Positions 47,174 to 56,458 of a DNA stretch of 64,000 nucleotides are shown piece after piece. The stretch lies in contig CAVWRA010000006.1 of NCBI GenBank assembly GCA_963757265.1, positions 372,001-436,000 of the forward strand, written 5' to 3'. This DNA is from CAIVVT01 sp963757265 (GTDB taxonomy: Bacteria; Acidobacteriota; Terriglobia; Bryobacterales; Bryobacteraceae). The position numbers and the translations under genes are program-made. The notes below the pieces were generated by a model. That model worked only from the letters and a program-made list of their open reading frames with translations. It did no database searches and was not told the origin of the DNA. Within the stretch, counting starts at the first letter, position 1. Each line of letters starts with the position of its first letter.

Positions 47174-49537
47174 TCAAGCCGCAGTTCGTACGCGGAAACG
47201 CGCCGTGGCGGAAAGGACGAACGCCGCGGCGAGATAGCAGGCGGCGCCCAGAAACAGGGCGGCGCGCAGGCCGAAATAAATCGCGCAACAGATGGAGAGG
47301 GCTGAGCCGAGGACGCTGGCGGCGGCATTCATCGACCAGGCCCAGCGGACGGCCGAAGGCTGCCAGGCTTCGAGTACGGCCAGGCCGCCGGGAAACGGCA
47401 TGCCCATCAGGAACCCGGCGGGGGCCACCAGCAGGACCGCCGAGAGCAGGCGCACGAAGGCGGGCGCGGCGGCGAGGGCAGCGTCGGCCGGGGCGATGGC
47501 CAGGGCCAGCACGGACACTGCCACGGCTACCGCGACGGGGACCAGGCGCAGGCGGCGTTCGCGGCGATGCAGCAGGGCGCGGCTGGTGTAGCTCCCCACA
47601 CCGCTGGAGACGAGCATCGAAAAGACCACCACGGTGAGCGCGTAAGTAGGATGGCCGAGCAGCAGGATCAGCTTCTGGATCAGCCCCACCTGGACGATGA
47701 TGTAGCCCGCGCCGAGCAGCAGGAAATAGGGCAGAAACCAGGCTACGCCGCGCTCGCGGGGCAGGCGCGCGCCGACCAGCAGGGGCGGCAACAGGAGGGT
47801 CACGAGCGTGGCCACGGCACTGACGCCGACCAGCGCGAACAGCGACGAGAGCGCCAGGTTCACCTTGAAGTCGGCGCTGTGGCGATTGAACGAACGGACG
47901 AATCCCCAGACGTCGCGCGGCTGAACGGTGTAGAAGAAAAACGGCTGGTCGTCGGTAAGCGGGCGGACGTTGAAGCGGTAGGAGTCGTAGAAGGGCTGCG
48001 GGTCGGGCGCCAGAAGAAGATCGCGGAAGGCGGTGAGGCCGGGCGCATCGGGCGCGTAGACGATGTCAAATCCGGCAGCGGCCTGATGGATGCGCGCCAG
48101 GTCATCGCTCGAGAAAGGCCGGCGCGCAATGAGGACGGTGTCGGTGGCGCCCCAGCCGGCCAGCTTGCGGGTCTGTTCGCGCAGGACGGCGACGTGACGC
48201 CAGGCATCGGTTTGGCCGAGCCGCGCGAGGGCCGTGCGGGCCAGCGAGACCAGCCGCAGGGATTCGCGCGGCGGGTCGAAGCCCCAACGCGTGAAAGAGA
48301 GAACGCCGTCGGGCGTGAGGTGCTCGAGGTCTTCAACGAAAGCGTCAACGGTGTAGAGGTTGTTCTCCGACAGGGCGAAGGCTCCGGCCGCGGTGGACGC
48401 CCAGGTGTCGACGAGAGTGGCCTGGAGCACCTGGTATTTCTCCGGCGAGCGGCGCACGTAGGTGCGGCCGTCCTCGACCACGACGCGCACCTCGGGGCGG
48501 AAATAGAGGCGCTGGCTTTGGGCGGCGAAATGCTGCCGCATGATGGTGGTGGCGATGATGGGATTGATCTCGACGGCGGTGACGTCGCGGGAGCCGGAGG
48601 CTAACGCGCGGGCCACGTCCCAGCCGCCTCCGGCGCCGATGACGAGCGTTTTCGCGGCGGGGCGCACGTGATAGACGAGGCCGGGGCCTTGGGCGGCGAG
48701 ATGGGCGCGGTCGGCGGAGGTCAGATGATCCAGATCGAATCGTGAAATGCCGGTGGTGGCGTCGGCATCGATGACCACGGTGAGGCCGCCGGACGGCCCG
48801 CTCCGCACGGCGATGCGGGAAAAGCTGTTCCAGCGAACGAAGATCTCGTCGCGCAGCGGCGCTCCCTTGGCCTCCCGCAGATCGAGGAACCGGGCCTGCG
48901 TGTTGTACACCAGCAGGCCGATCAGCACAAGCGCCAGCGCGACGCCGAAGGCGCGTCCGCGCACCGCGCGCCCCAGGCCGAACCAGACGGCCGAGGCGGA
49001 GGCTGACAGCAGCGCCGAAGCGAGCACCGCTCCGGGCGCGCCGGCGAGGTTCAACAACGGGATCAGCAGCAGGCAGCCCAGGGCCGCGCCCGTGAGATCC
49101 CAGAAGTAGACGCGCTCGACGCGTTGAATGGTCTCCGAGATGGCCAGCGAGACGACGATTCCGGAAAGCAGAAAGGGCAGCGAAGCGGCGAGAAAGACGC
49201 TGCCGAGAGAAATGAAGGAGATGGCGCCGCTGCGGCCCAGCATCCAGATCAGAGTCAGCACCGTGACCAGCGCATTGGAAGCGGAGACGAAGCCCAAACG
49301 GCGGTACAGGGCCGGGCCGTGCTGCGGGAAAAAGTACGACACGACGCCGCCCGCGCCGAGGCCGAACAGGGCGATCGAGATGGCGAGGAAGGCGAAGTGA
49401 TAGTAGAAGATCACCGAGAACAGGCGGGTCAGGGCGAGCTCGAAGATCAGCGTTGAGGCGGTGGTCAGCGCCACGCCGGCGTACACCACGCCGAAGGCGG
49501 GCCGCCGTGCGGCGTGAGGGGAAGAAACCGTGGACAA
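47174..49537 (-). CDS. Multi-pass membrane spermidine-synthase-like protein
   Basis: A 787-residue protein. N-terminal ~220 residues: five or six membrane helices. Middle ~240-560: a soluble spermidine-synthase/methyltransferase-like Rossmann region with LVIGAGGGWDVARAL and the acidic loop AVEINPII, plus VVVEDGRTYVR. C-terminus: another helix bundle. Family members include putrescine aminopropyltransferase-like proteins, but membrane-fused versions are uncharacterised. TTG start with AGGA 7 bases ahead. It is followed downstream on the same strand only by the repeat cluster. Confidence 0.75.
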   Translation of the reverse strand: MSTVSSPHAARRPAFGVVYAGVALTTASTLIFELALTRLFSVIFYYHFAFLAISIALFGLGAGGVVSYFFPQHGPALYRRLGFVSASNALVTVLTLIWMLGRSGAISFISLGSVFLAASLPFLLSGIVVSLAISETIQRVERVYFWDLTGAALGCLLLIPLLNLAGAPGAVLASALLSASASAVWFGLGRAVRGRAFGVALALVLIGLLVYNTQARFLDLREAKGAPLRDEIFVRWNSFSRIAVRSGPSGGLTVVIDADATTGISRFDLDHLTSADRAHLAAQGPGLVYHVRPAAKTLVIGAGGGWDVARALASGSRDVTAVEINPIIATTIMRQHFAAQSQRLYFRPEVRVVVEDGRTYVRRSPEKYQVLQATLVDTWASTAAGAFALSENNLYTVDAFVEDLEHLTPDGVLSFTRWGFDPPRESLRLVSLARTALARLGQTDAWRHVAVLREQTRKLAGWGATDTVLIARRPFSSDDLARIHQAAAGFDIVYAPDAPGLTAFRDLLLAPDPQPFYDSYRFNVRPLTDDQPFFFYTVQPRDVWGFVRSFNRHSADFKVNLALSSLFALVGVSAVATLVTLLLPPLLVGARLPRERGVAWFLPYFLLLGAGYIIVQVGLIQKLILLLGHPTYALTVVVFSMLVSSGVGSYTSRALLHRRERRLRLVPVAVAVAVSVLALAIAPADAALAAAPAFVRLLSAVLLVAPAGFLMGMPFPGGLAVLEAWQPSAVRWAWSMNAAASVLGSALSICCAIYFGLRAALFLGAACYLAAAFVLSATARFRVRTAA

Positions 49538-49546
49538 GCTACTATC

Positions 49547-49730
49547 CTAGCCCGGATGTCGCACCAACAATCGGCTGCGGCGCGCGATAGGGCCGCATCT
49601 ACTGCGTTGCGCTCGGTCGCCGTCCTCGACGTACTGCCAAGTACGCCTGCGGGCGGCTCCCGTCGCGCGCCTTGTATCTGCAGCCCTCTCATCGCGCCTC
49701 GCTGCGATCGTCGTGGAACGTCCGGGCTAG
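49547..49730. repeat. Long palindromic repeat, copy 3 (184 bp)
   Basis: Ends are CTAGCCCGGATGT (49547) and ACGTCCGGGCTAG (to 49730), nearly perfect terminal inverted repeats. The apex hairpin CGTAC-TGCCAA-GTACG is at 49630-49645. It lies between two minus-strand genes, ~34 kb from copies 1 and 2. Confidence 0.85.
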
Positions 49731-49774
49731 CCTGCGGCGGGCTGTGCGTCTGCGCGACCGCAAAATATGCGCGG

Positions 49775-51802
49775 CTACATGATGGCCGTGGGCGGCGCGG
49801 GCTCGTTGGGATCGCCGGCCCGGGAGATGGGCAGAAGGGTCATATAGAGCGCGATCAAAACGAGCACGGCGAGTCCGATGGCCAGCGGCGGCTCAGCGAA
49901 GAACTCGAACAGGTCGGTCACCTTCTTGCCGGTGCCCATGACGACGCCGGCTTTTACAAGCCCCATGAGCGCCTCGCCGGCGATCAGGCCGGACGCGCAG
50001 AGAATGCCGGCGTTTTCGATGCGCGCTTTCTGGGCGTCGTTATAATTCCTGCGATCGCGGACGACGTCGCACAGCCAGCGGATGAGGCCGCCGACAAAAA
50101 TGGCAAAAGTCGTTTCCAGCGGCAGGTACATGCCGACGCTGAACAGCATCGGGCTCTTGACCTGCACCATGATCAGCGCGAAACCCATGCAGATGCCGAC
50201 CAGAACCAGGGCCCACGGCATGCCTCCGCCGACGATGCCCTGGGAGAGGCTTGCCATGAGGCCGGCCTGGGGCGCGGAGAGCTTGGCGTCGCCGAAGCCG
50301 ATGCCGCCTTCCTTGATGTTGGCCTGGTGCAGCCACAGCAACGGGAAGTAGAGCGCCGCGCTGGCCGCCAGCACGCCGAGGAAATCGCCCATCTGCATCA
50401 GCCGGGGCGTGCCGCCGAGCAGATGGCCGACCTTGAGGTCCTGCAGCATCTCGCCGGCCACGGCGCTGCTGACGCAAATGACGGCTGCCACGCCCAGGAC
50501 CGCCAGCACGCCCGTGGTGCCCCGCACGCCGATGGCGACCATGAGCAGCGCGGCGATGATCAGGGTGCACAAAGTGAGTCCCGAAATGGGGTTGTTGGAG
50601 GAGCCGATGGTGCCCACCAGATTGCCACTGATGGCCGCGAAGAAGAATCCCAGGATGATCATTACGACGGCGGCGACCCCGGCGGCGAGGAAGTCGTGGG
50701 TGAAGAAGAAGTAGAGCGCGAGCATGGCGGCGAAGGCCAGGCCGAGGCCGAGGAAGACGGTGCGGCCGTTCAGGTCGAGCTGGGTGCGATCGTGGGCTTC
50801 GGATTGCGAACTGGCCTTCTTGAGGTCGCGGATGGCACGGCCGATGCCGGTGGCCAGGCTGGAGCGCATTTTAAAGAGGGTATAGCTGGCGCCGACGAGC
50901 ATGCCGCCGACGGCGATGGGCCGCACGATGTTTCTCCACACCTGCATCGCAAACACGGCCCAGTCGACGATGCCGTTGGGCGCCTTGGCGGCGACATCGG
51001 GCCCCAGAAAGAAGATGATCATGGGAACCAGCAGGCCCCAGGCCACGACGCCGCCGGCGAAGTTCAACGCGCCGAGGCGCGGTCCGATGATGTAGCCGAC
51101 GCCGAGATAGGCCGGGCTGATGGCGGGCAGGGATGCGGTGGTGGTTCCTCCGACGGCGATCAGGCGATCGGTGCCGAGCTTGACCACGCCCTTGCCGATG
51201 GAGCCGATCTTGATGAAGAAATCGCGGCTGGCCGAGAAGAGATTGAATTCGCCCAGCAGGTAGATCAGGCCGCCGATGCCCATGGACTGAAAGAGTGTCC
51301 GGGCGGCGCTGCTGCCGAGCTGGCCGGCCTTGTGAATTTCGGCCGCGGCGGCGGATTCGGGGAAGGGCAGATCGGGATCCTCGACCATGACGCGCCGCAG
51401 CAGCGTGACGAACAGAATGCCGAGCACGCCGCCGACGAGCATCAGCGCGAAGGACTGCCAGTAGGCGGTGGAGGAATCGAACTCCGGCCAGGCGCGGGTG
51501 ATGACAAAGGCGGGGATGGTGAAGACCGCGCCGGCGGCCACCGACTCGCCGATGGAGCCGACGGTACGGGCGATGTTCTCTTCCAGGATCGAGCCCTTCA
51601 TCAGGCGCAGCACGGCCATGCCGATGACCGCGGCGGGGTAGGTGGCCGCGATGGTCATGCCGGCGCGCAGGCCGAGATACGCGTTGGCCGCGCCGAGGAC
51701 CACGGTCATCACGAGGCCCAGCAGGACCGCGCGCAGCGTGAATTCACGCATCTTCATCGAAGGCGGCACAAACGGCCGGTATTCCTTGATTTCACTAGCC
51801 AT
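49775..51802 (-). CDS. OPT-family oligopeptide transporter
   Basis: A 675-residue polytopic membrane transporter. Around 14-16 helices with the family RAVLLGLVMTVVLGAANAYL at the N-terminus and QDLKVGHLLGGTPRLMQMGD late in the protein. OPT proteins import peptides or metal-chelate complexes using the proton gradient. The ATG at 51802 has AAGGAG about 11 bases ahead. It stands alone; the window gives no substrate hint. Confidence 0.9.
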   Translation of the reverse strand: MASEIKEYRPFVPPSMKMREFTLRAVLLGLVMTVVLGAANAYLGLRAGMTIAATYPAAVIGMAVLRLMKGSILEENIARTVGSIGESVAAGAVFTIPAFVITRAWPEFDSSTAYWQSFALMLVGGVLGILFVTLLRRVMVEDPDLPFPESAAAAEIHKAGQLGSSAARTLFQSMGIGGLIYLLGEFNLFSASRDFFIKIGSIGKGVVKLGTDRLIAVGGTTTASLPAISPAYLGVGYIIGPRLGALNFAGGVVAWGLLVPMIIFFLGPDVAAKAPNGIVDWAVFAMQVWRNIVRPIAVGGMLVGASYTLFKMRSSLATGIGRAIRDLKKASSQSEAHDRTQLDLNGRTVFLGLGLAFAAMLALYFFFTHDFLAAGVAAVVMIILGFFFAAISGNLVGTIGSSNNPISGLTLCTLIIAALLMVAIGVRGTTGVLAVLGVAAVICVSSAVAGEMLQDLKVGHLLGGTPRLMQMGDFLGVLAASAALYFPLLWLHQANIKEGGIGFGDAKLSAPQAGLMASLSQGIVGGGMPWALVLVGICMGFALIMVQVKSPMLFSVGMYLPLETTFAIFVGGLIRWLCDVVRDRRNYNDAQKARIENAGILCASGLIAGEALMGLVKAGVVMGTGKKVTDLFEFFAEPPLAIGLAVLVLIALYMTLLPISRAGDPNEPAPPTAIM

Positions 51803-52080
51803 CGCGGATGAAACTCCTTTAGTTGTGCGGCGGACGGCGCGGTGGAAACGCGCGTCCCGCCACAGACTGCCAGAACATCATACAGCGCGCGGGTGGTTCC
51901 GTCATCCGGCGCAGGGGATTTTGACGGGAATCCGGGCTTGCCCCATGTCCGGATCATGGGACTGGGGCATTTCGCCCACTTCGGCGTGGTTGCTGGAGGA
52001 CGATTCTTGATCTTTCAGGCAGTTTGGGGCGGAGGAGGTTTGGCCCTAGACGTGCACTAGGAGAAGCGGAGACTTATCTC

Positions 52081-52332
52081 ATGGCATACGTTATCGTTGA
52101 CACCTGTACCAAAGACGAACACTGCATCGAAGCCTGCCCGGTCAATTGCATTCATCCCACCAAGGACGAACCCGCGTTTGAGACAGCCACGCAACTCTAC
52201 GTCCAGCCGGACGAATGCATCGATTGCGGCGCCTGCGTGCCGGTGTGCCCGACAAATTCGATCTTTCTGCTGGAAGAACTTCCGGCTGAACAGGCCGGCT
52301 TCGCTGCTACGAACGCGGCCTATTTCGCCTGA
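52081..52332 (+). CDS. 7Fe-type [3Fe-4S][4Fe-4S] ferredoxin
   Basis: An 83-residue electron carrier. Cysteines C9, C15, C19, C23 form the first site and C46, C49, C52, C56 (CIDCGACVPVCP) the classical second [4Fe-4S] site. The x5 spacing in CTKDEHC and following CP suggests a 7Fe or 8Fe form. The ATG at 52081 was taken because MAYVIVDTC is the family N-terminus; GGAG lies ~10 bases ahead. Physiological partner unknown. Confidence 0.92.
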   Translation: MAYVIVDTCTKDEHCIEACPVNCIHPTKDEPAFETATQLYVQPDECIDCGACVPVCPTNSIFLLEELPAEQAGFAATNAAYFA

Positions 52333-52436
52333 CCCGCGAAGCGACGGAGGCAGCGGGGAGTAGAATTCCATCCAAGAGCCACCCGGGAGCTTGCACGAGG
52401 GATGGCTTTGGTCTTTCGCCGGGCTCGACGGCGCGC

Positions 52437-52883
52437 TCAGCCGAGCCTGGCTTTTACCTTTTCACTCATCAACTTGCCGTCGATGCGCCGGCCAGCGAGG
52501 CGGGCCTTGGCAGCGTTCATCACTAAGCCCATCTGCTTGGCGGTGGTGGCACCGGTTTCGGCCAGGGCGGCGGCGATGGCGGCGTCGATTTCCTCCTCCG
52601 AGGCGGCGGCGGGCGTGTAGCTTTCAATCAGGCGCAACTCCATCTCTTCCTTGTCGGCCTGCTCCGCGCGCCCGCCCTGGCGGTACATGTCGGCGGCATC
52701 GCGGCGCTGCTTCATCAGCATGTTCAGGATCTTGAGCTCGGCGGCTTCGTCCAGGCCCTTGGGGGAATCCACTCGTTCCTTCATCAGGGCGGCCTTGATC
52801 ATGCGGATGGCGTTCAGCCGCGGCTCGTCCCGGGCCTTCATGCAGACAACCATGTCTTTTTGTAGTTGATCGATTAGCGCCAT
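52437..52883 (-). CDS. GatB/YqeY-domain protein
   Basis: A 148-residue helical protein of the YqeY family, which corresponds to the tRNA-binding C-terminal domain of GatB. MALIDQLQKDMVVCMKARDE and the late TTAKQMGLVMNAAKARLAGR, with the diagnostic GxVMxxxK pattern, identify it. Function as a free protein is unknown, perhaps tRNA-amidotransferase-related. It is divergent from the aminotransferase gene with 54 bases between starts. Confidence 0.92.
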   Translation of the reverse strand: MALIDQLQKDMVVCMKARDEPRLNAIRMIKAALMKERVDSPKGLDEAAELKILNMLMKQRRDAADMYRQGGRAEQADKEEMELRLIESYTPAAASEEEIDAAIAAALAETGATTAKQMGLVMNAAKARLAGRRIDGKLMSEKVKARLG

Positions 52884-52937
52884 ATTCTGATATTCTGTTG
52901 TGCTACCTGTTTTCTTCTAGAGGTATCATCCCACATC

Positions 52938-54104
52938 ATGCATATTCGCAAGCAGCGACTCCTGACGCCCGGCCCGACGCCGCTCCTGCCGCGCGCCCTG
53001 CACGCCATGATGGCGTCCGACATTCATCACCGCACGCAGGACTTCATCAAGCTCTACCCGCAGGTCCTGGCCGACCTCAAGGAGGTGTTCGGTACGCGCG
53101 GCGACGTGCTGATCACGGTCAGCTCGGGCACCGGCGGGTTGGAGGCCTCCATCTCGAACTTTTTCAGCGAGGGTGACACGATCATCATCTGCTCGGCGGG
53201 GAAATTCGGCGAACGCTGGGTGGATCTGGCCAAGGCCTACCGCTTGAACGCCGTGGTCCTGACGGCCCCCTACGGCGAGGTGGTCGCGCCCGAACGGATC
53301 GAGGCGGCGCTACGGGAAAACCCGGCGGCGAAGGGCGTGACTTTCCAGGCCTCGGAGACCTCGACCGGCGCCGCGCACGACGTGCAGGCCATCGGCGAGA
53401 TCACGAAGCGGACCGAGGCGCTGTGCATCGTTGACGCCATCACCGGCCTGGGCACCATGCCGCTCGACATCGACGGCTGGGGGCTGGACGTGGTGGTCGG
53501 CGGATCGCAGAAGGCGTTCATGATTCCGCCCGGCCTGGCGTTCATTTCCGTGAGCGAAAAGGCCTGGGCGCAGAATGCGGGCGCGAAACTGCCGCGACTG
53601 TATTTTGACCTGAAGCGCGAGAAGAAGATGGCCGACAAGGGCGAATCGGCCTGGACGCCGAACGTCAGCCTGATCCTCGCTCTGGCCGAGTCGCTGAAGT
53701 ACATCAAGTCGCTGGGCGTGGAGAAGCTCATCGAGAACGCGCAACTGCTCGCGCGGGCCACGCGCAGCGCCGCCACGACACTGGGGCTGGAGCTGTTCGC
53801 CCCGCATTCGCCGAGCGCGTCGGTGACGGCCGTGCGCGCGCCGCAGGGGATGGATTCGGGTGAGATCGTCAAAGGCTTCCGCAACCACTTCGGCGCGATC
53901 ATCGCCAACGGCCAGGGCACGATGAAGGGGCAGATCTTCCGCATCGCGCATTTGGGCTATTTCGACTTTGCGGACCTGTTCGCGGTGGTGGCCGAACTGG
54001 AGCTGATTCTGCACTCCAAGGGTGTTGCGGTCGAGTTTGGCAAGGGGGTCGCCGCGGTGCAGAGAGTTTATGCCGAAGCCGCGTTGAAGCCGGCCACCGT
54101 CTGA
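52938..54104 (+). CDS. Class V aminotransferase (phosphoserine/serine-glyoxylate/alanine-glyoxylate type)
   Basis: A 388-residue fold-type I PLP enzyme. LLTPGPTPLLPRALHAM opens the protein, SSGTGGLEA binds the PLP phosphate, the Asp in IVDAITGLG stacks on PLP, and the Schiff-base Lys is K192 in GGSQKAFM. It starts 17 bases before serA, so it probably supplies the phosphoserine aminotransferase (SerC) step of serine synthesis, although by sequence it belongs to the serine/alanine-glyoxylate aminotransferase group. AGAGG sits ~14 bases before the ATG, rather far. Confidence 0.85.
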   Translation: MHIRKQRLLTPGPTPLLPRALHAMMASDIHHRTQDFIKLYPQVLADLKEVFGTRGDVLITVSSGTGGLEASISNFFSEGDTIIICSAGKFGERWVDLAKAYRLNAVVLTAPYGEVVAPERIEAALRENPAAKGVTFQASETSTGAAHDVQAIGEITKRTEALCIVDAITGLGTMPLDIDGWGLDVVVGGSQKAFMIPPGLAFISVSEKAWAQNAGAKLPRLYFDLKREKKMADKGESAWTPNVSLILALAESLKYIKSLGVEKLIENAQLLARATRSAATTLGLELFAPHSPSASVTAVRAPQGMDSGEIVKGFRNHFGAIIANGQGTMKGQIFRIAHLGYFDFADLFAVVAELELILHSKGVAVEFGKGVAAVQRVYAEAALKPATV

Positions 54105-54121
54105 CAAAAGGAGAGAACAAA

Positions 54122-55708
54122 TTGAAAGTTCTGGTTGCTGAGCCGATGTCGCCAGCAGCGATCGCACTGCTGCAGGCGCAAAAGGGTTGGGACGTGGTGG
54201 TCTCCAATCCCAAGGAATATGAAGCGCACCTGGCGGACTGCGAAGCGCTGATCGTGCGCAGCGCGGTGAAGGTCAAGGCCGAGACGCTGGCCAAGGCCCC
54301 GCGGCTGCGGGTGATCGGGCGGGCGGGCGTGGGCGTCAACAATGTGGATCTGAATGCCGCGACAGAGGCGGGCGTGCTGGTTATGAACACGCCGGGCGGC
54401 AACGCGGTCTCCGTGGCCGAGCACACGTTCGCGCTGATGTTGGGCCTGGCGAGGATGGTCCCGGCCGCGACGGCGTCGACCACTGCGGGCAAATGGGAAA
54501 AGAAGAAGTTCCTGGGCAACGAGCTGCGCGGCAAGGTGTTGGGCGTCATCGGCCTGGGCAACATCGGGCAGGAGGTGGTGCGCCGGGCGCGCGGCTTCGA
54601 GATGAAGGTGCTGGCGTCGGACCCGTACGTGAGCGCGCAGACGGCGGCCAACGCGGGCGTCGAACTGGTGCCATTGGACCAACTGCTGGCGCAGTCGGAT
54701 TACGTCAGTCTGCACGTGGCCAAGACGCCCGAGACCGTGAAAATGCTGAATGCCGCGGCCTTCGCCAAGATGAAGGACGGAGCGCGCATCATCAATTGTG
54801 CGCGCGGCGAGTTGATCGACCAAGCGGCGCTGGGCGAGGTCCTGGCTTCGGGCAAACTGGCCGGGGCCGGCCTGGACGTCTTCGAAACCGAGCCTCCGCC
54901 CGCGGGCGACGCTGTGCTGACGGCCCCGAATCTGATCGCCACGCCGCATATTGCCGGCGCCACCGAGGAGGCGCAGGAAATCGTCGGCATCCGCATCGTC
55001 GAACAGATGGCGGAGTATCTCAACAACGGCATCGCGATCAACGCCGTGAACATGCCCGCCATCACGCCCGAGCAGTACCGCGCCATCGGGCCCTACATCA
55101 CGCTGGCCGAGCGGCTGGGGCGATTCGCCTCGCACATCGCGACCGGCAATCCGCTCTCCGTGCGCATCGGCTACACCGGCCGGATCGCCGGCATGAACAC
55201 CGCGCTGCTGCGCAATTCGGCGCTGGCCGGAGTGCTCGACCGAGGGCTGAGCTCGCACGTGAATTTCGTCAATGCGCTGCAGTTGGCCGCGCAACGCGGC
55301 ATCGGCGTCAGCGAATCACACGCCGGCGGGCCGGCGGCGGTGGAAGGCATCCGCGTGGACTTCGAGACCAGCGAGGGCGTCACTTCCGTTTCCGGGGCCG
55401 TGGTGCTCGACCGGGCGCGGCTGCTGGAAGTGAACGGAATTCGCGTCGAAGTGCCGCTGGCCGGGCGGCTGATCTACATGAGCAATATGGACGTGCCCGG
55501 CGTGATCGGCCACGTCGGGACGGTGCTCGGCAAGAACGACGTCAACATCGCCAATTTCTCGCTGGGCCGGGAGGATCGCACGCCCGTTTCCGGAGAGGCA
55601 TTGAAAGCCGTGGCCGTGGTGGAAGTGGACTCCGTAGTCCCCGAGAGCGTGCTGAACCAACTGCGCAGCCATGCGGCCGTGCGGTTCGCCTCGGTCGTGG
55701 AGTTGTGA
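54122..55708 (+). CDS. serA: D-3-phosphoglycerate dehydrogenase
   Basis: A 528-residue enzyme for the first step of serine synthesis, oxidising 3-phosphoglycerate with NAD. N-terminal substrate domain; NAD-binding VIGLGNIGQEV (GxGxxG) with VLASDPYV; catalytic Arg in INCARGELID, Glu in FETEPP and His in ATPHIAGAT. A long-form intervening domain (about 315-450) follows, then a C-terminal ACT-like segment (IYMSNMDVPGVIGHVGTVLG) for serine feedback. TTG start with AAGGAGA about 8 bases ahead. Operon with the preceding aminotransferase. Confidence 0.96.
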   Translation: MKVLVAEPMSPAAIALLQAQKGWDVVVSNPKEYEAHLADCEALIVRSAVKVKAETLAKAPRLRVIGRAGVGVNNVDLNAATEAGVLVMNTPGGNAVSVAEHTFALMLGLARMVPAATASTTAGKWEKKKFLGNELRGKVLGVIGLGNIGQEVVRRARGFEMKVLASDPYVSAQTAANAGVELVPLDQLLAQSDYVSLHVAKTPETVKMLNAAAFAKMKDGARIINCARGELIDQAALGEVLASGKLAGAGLDVFETEPPPAGDAVLTAPNLIATPHIAGATEEAQEIVGIRIVEQMAEYLNNGIAINAVNMPAITPEQYRAIGPYITLAERLGRFASHIATGNPLSVRIGYTGRIAGMNTALLRNSALAGVLDRGLSSHVNFVNALQLAAQRGIGVSESHAGGPAAVEGIRVDFETSEGVTSVSGAVVLDRARLLEVNGIRVEVPLAGRLIYMSNMDVPGVIGHVGTVLGKNDVNIANFSLGREDRTPVSGEALKAVAVVEVDSVVPESVLNQLRSHAAVRFASVVEL

Positions 55709-55762
55709 CGGCCGCGCCTTGAAGGCGCGGGCCGGGCGGCAGGAGCAGGCGCGGAGCGGCGC

Positions 55763-56458
55763 CTATTCCTTCTTCAGCTGTTCGCGCTCCAGGGCGCGCT
55801 CGATCTCGATGACCCGGCCGTGCACCCAAGCCAGTTCGGGCGAGACGGCGCTGACCTGGCGATAGGCTTCTCCGGCGTCAAACAGCAGGCCGGCGCGATC
55901 GAAGGCCGCGGCGCGCGCGATCAGGCCCGCGAGATCCTTGGGATCGGTGGCCAAGGCCGCATCCGCGCCGGCCAACTCGGTGGTCAACTGTTGCCGGACC
56001 GCATCCGGCAAGGCGGCGATTCGCTGCTCCAGCGTGGTTTTCGGAGGCGGTACGCTGCCCGAGCGGGCCACCATCACGCCGTAATGCTGCATGCTGGCCA
56101 CGGAGAGCTTCTGCACGGCCGGCAGGAAACAGGCGGAGACCGGTTTGCGGTCCTGGACGGAGCCCGTGCGGATGTGGAAGCTGTCCACGTCGAGCAGGGC
56201 CTCCGAGCCCGGGGCGATGGTGGTGGTCAGCTTTTGCGGGCAGAACAGGAATGTCGCGGCCGAACTCCCGGAGCGCAGGCTGTCTCCGGTGAAGAGCACT
56301 TCGCCGGGCTTGGCGGCGACTGGCTGTCCGCCGCGAACCAGAATCGCGCCCGAGCTCATCACCAGCCCGACCGGTGCCGACGAATGAGGCTGAGCCCACG
56401 CCAGGGCGATGAAGCAGGCCGCCATGAAAATGCAAAGTACCGTGTTTTTCATTCTCAC
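55763..56458 (-). CDS. Secreted FecR-like protein
   Basis: A 231-residue exported protein. The signal peptide is within MRMKNTVLCIFMAACFIALAW. The next ~90 residues (VGLVMSSGAILVRGGQPVAAKPGEVLFTGD) form a FecR-type beta domain. Residues ~150-220 are helical, with LARAAAFDRAGLLFDAGEAY giving a TPR-like feel. The start is GTG at 56458, overlapping the cyclase stop (GTGA), with AGGAGGGG at 6-base spacing; the ATG two codons later is the alternative. Translationally coupled to the cyclase, so probably part of the same sensory unit. Confidence 0.75.
   Translation of the reverse strand: MRMKNTVLCIFMAACFIALAWAQPHSSAPVGLVMSSGAILVRGGQPVAAKPGEVLFTGDSLRSGSSAATFLFCPQKLTTTIAPGSEALLDVDSFHIRTGSVQDRKPVSACFLPAVQKLSVASMQHYGVMVARSGSVPPPKTTLEQRIAALPDAVRQQLTTELAGADAALATDPKDLAGLIARAAAFDRAGLLFDAGEAYRQVSAVSPELAWVHGRVIEIERALEREQLKKE

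Noticed and set aside
49514..51811. 765-codon open frame on the plus strand
   Set aside because: Antisense shadow of the OPT transporter; low-complexity Gly/Asp/His/Glu with no family resemblance.
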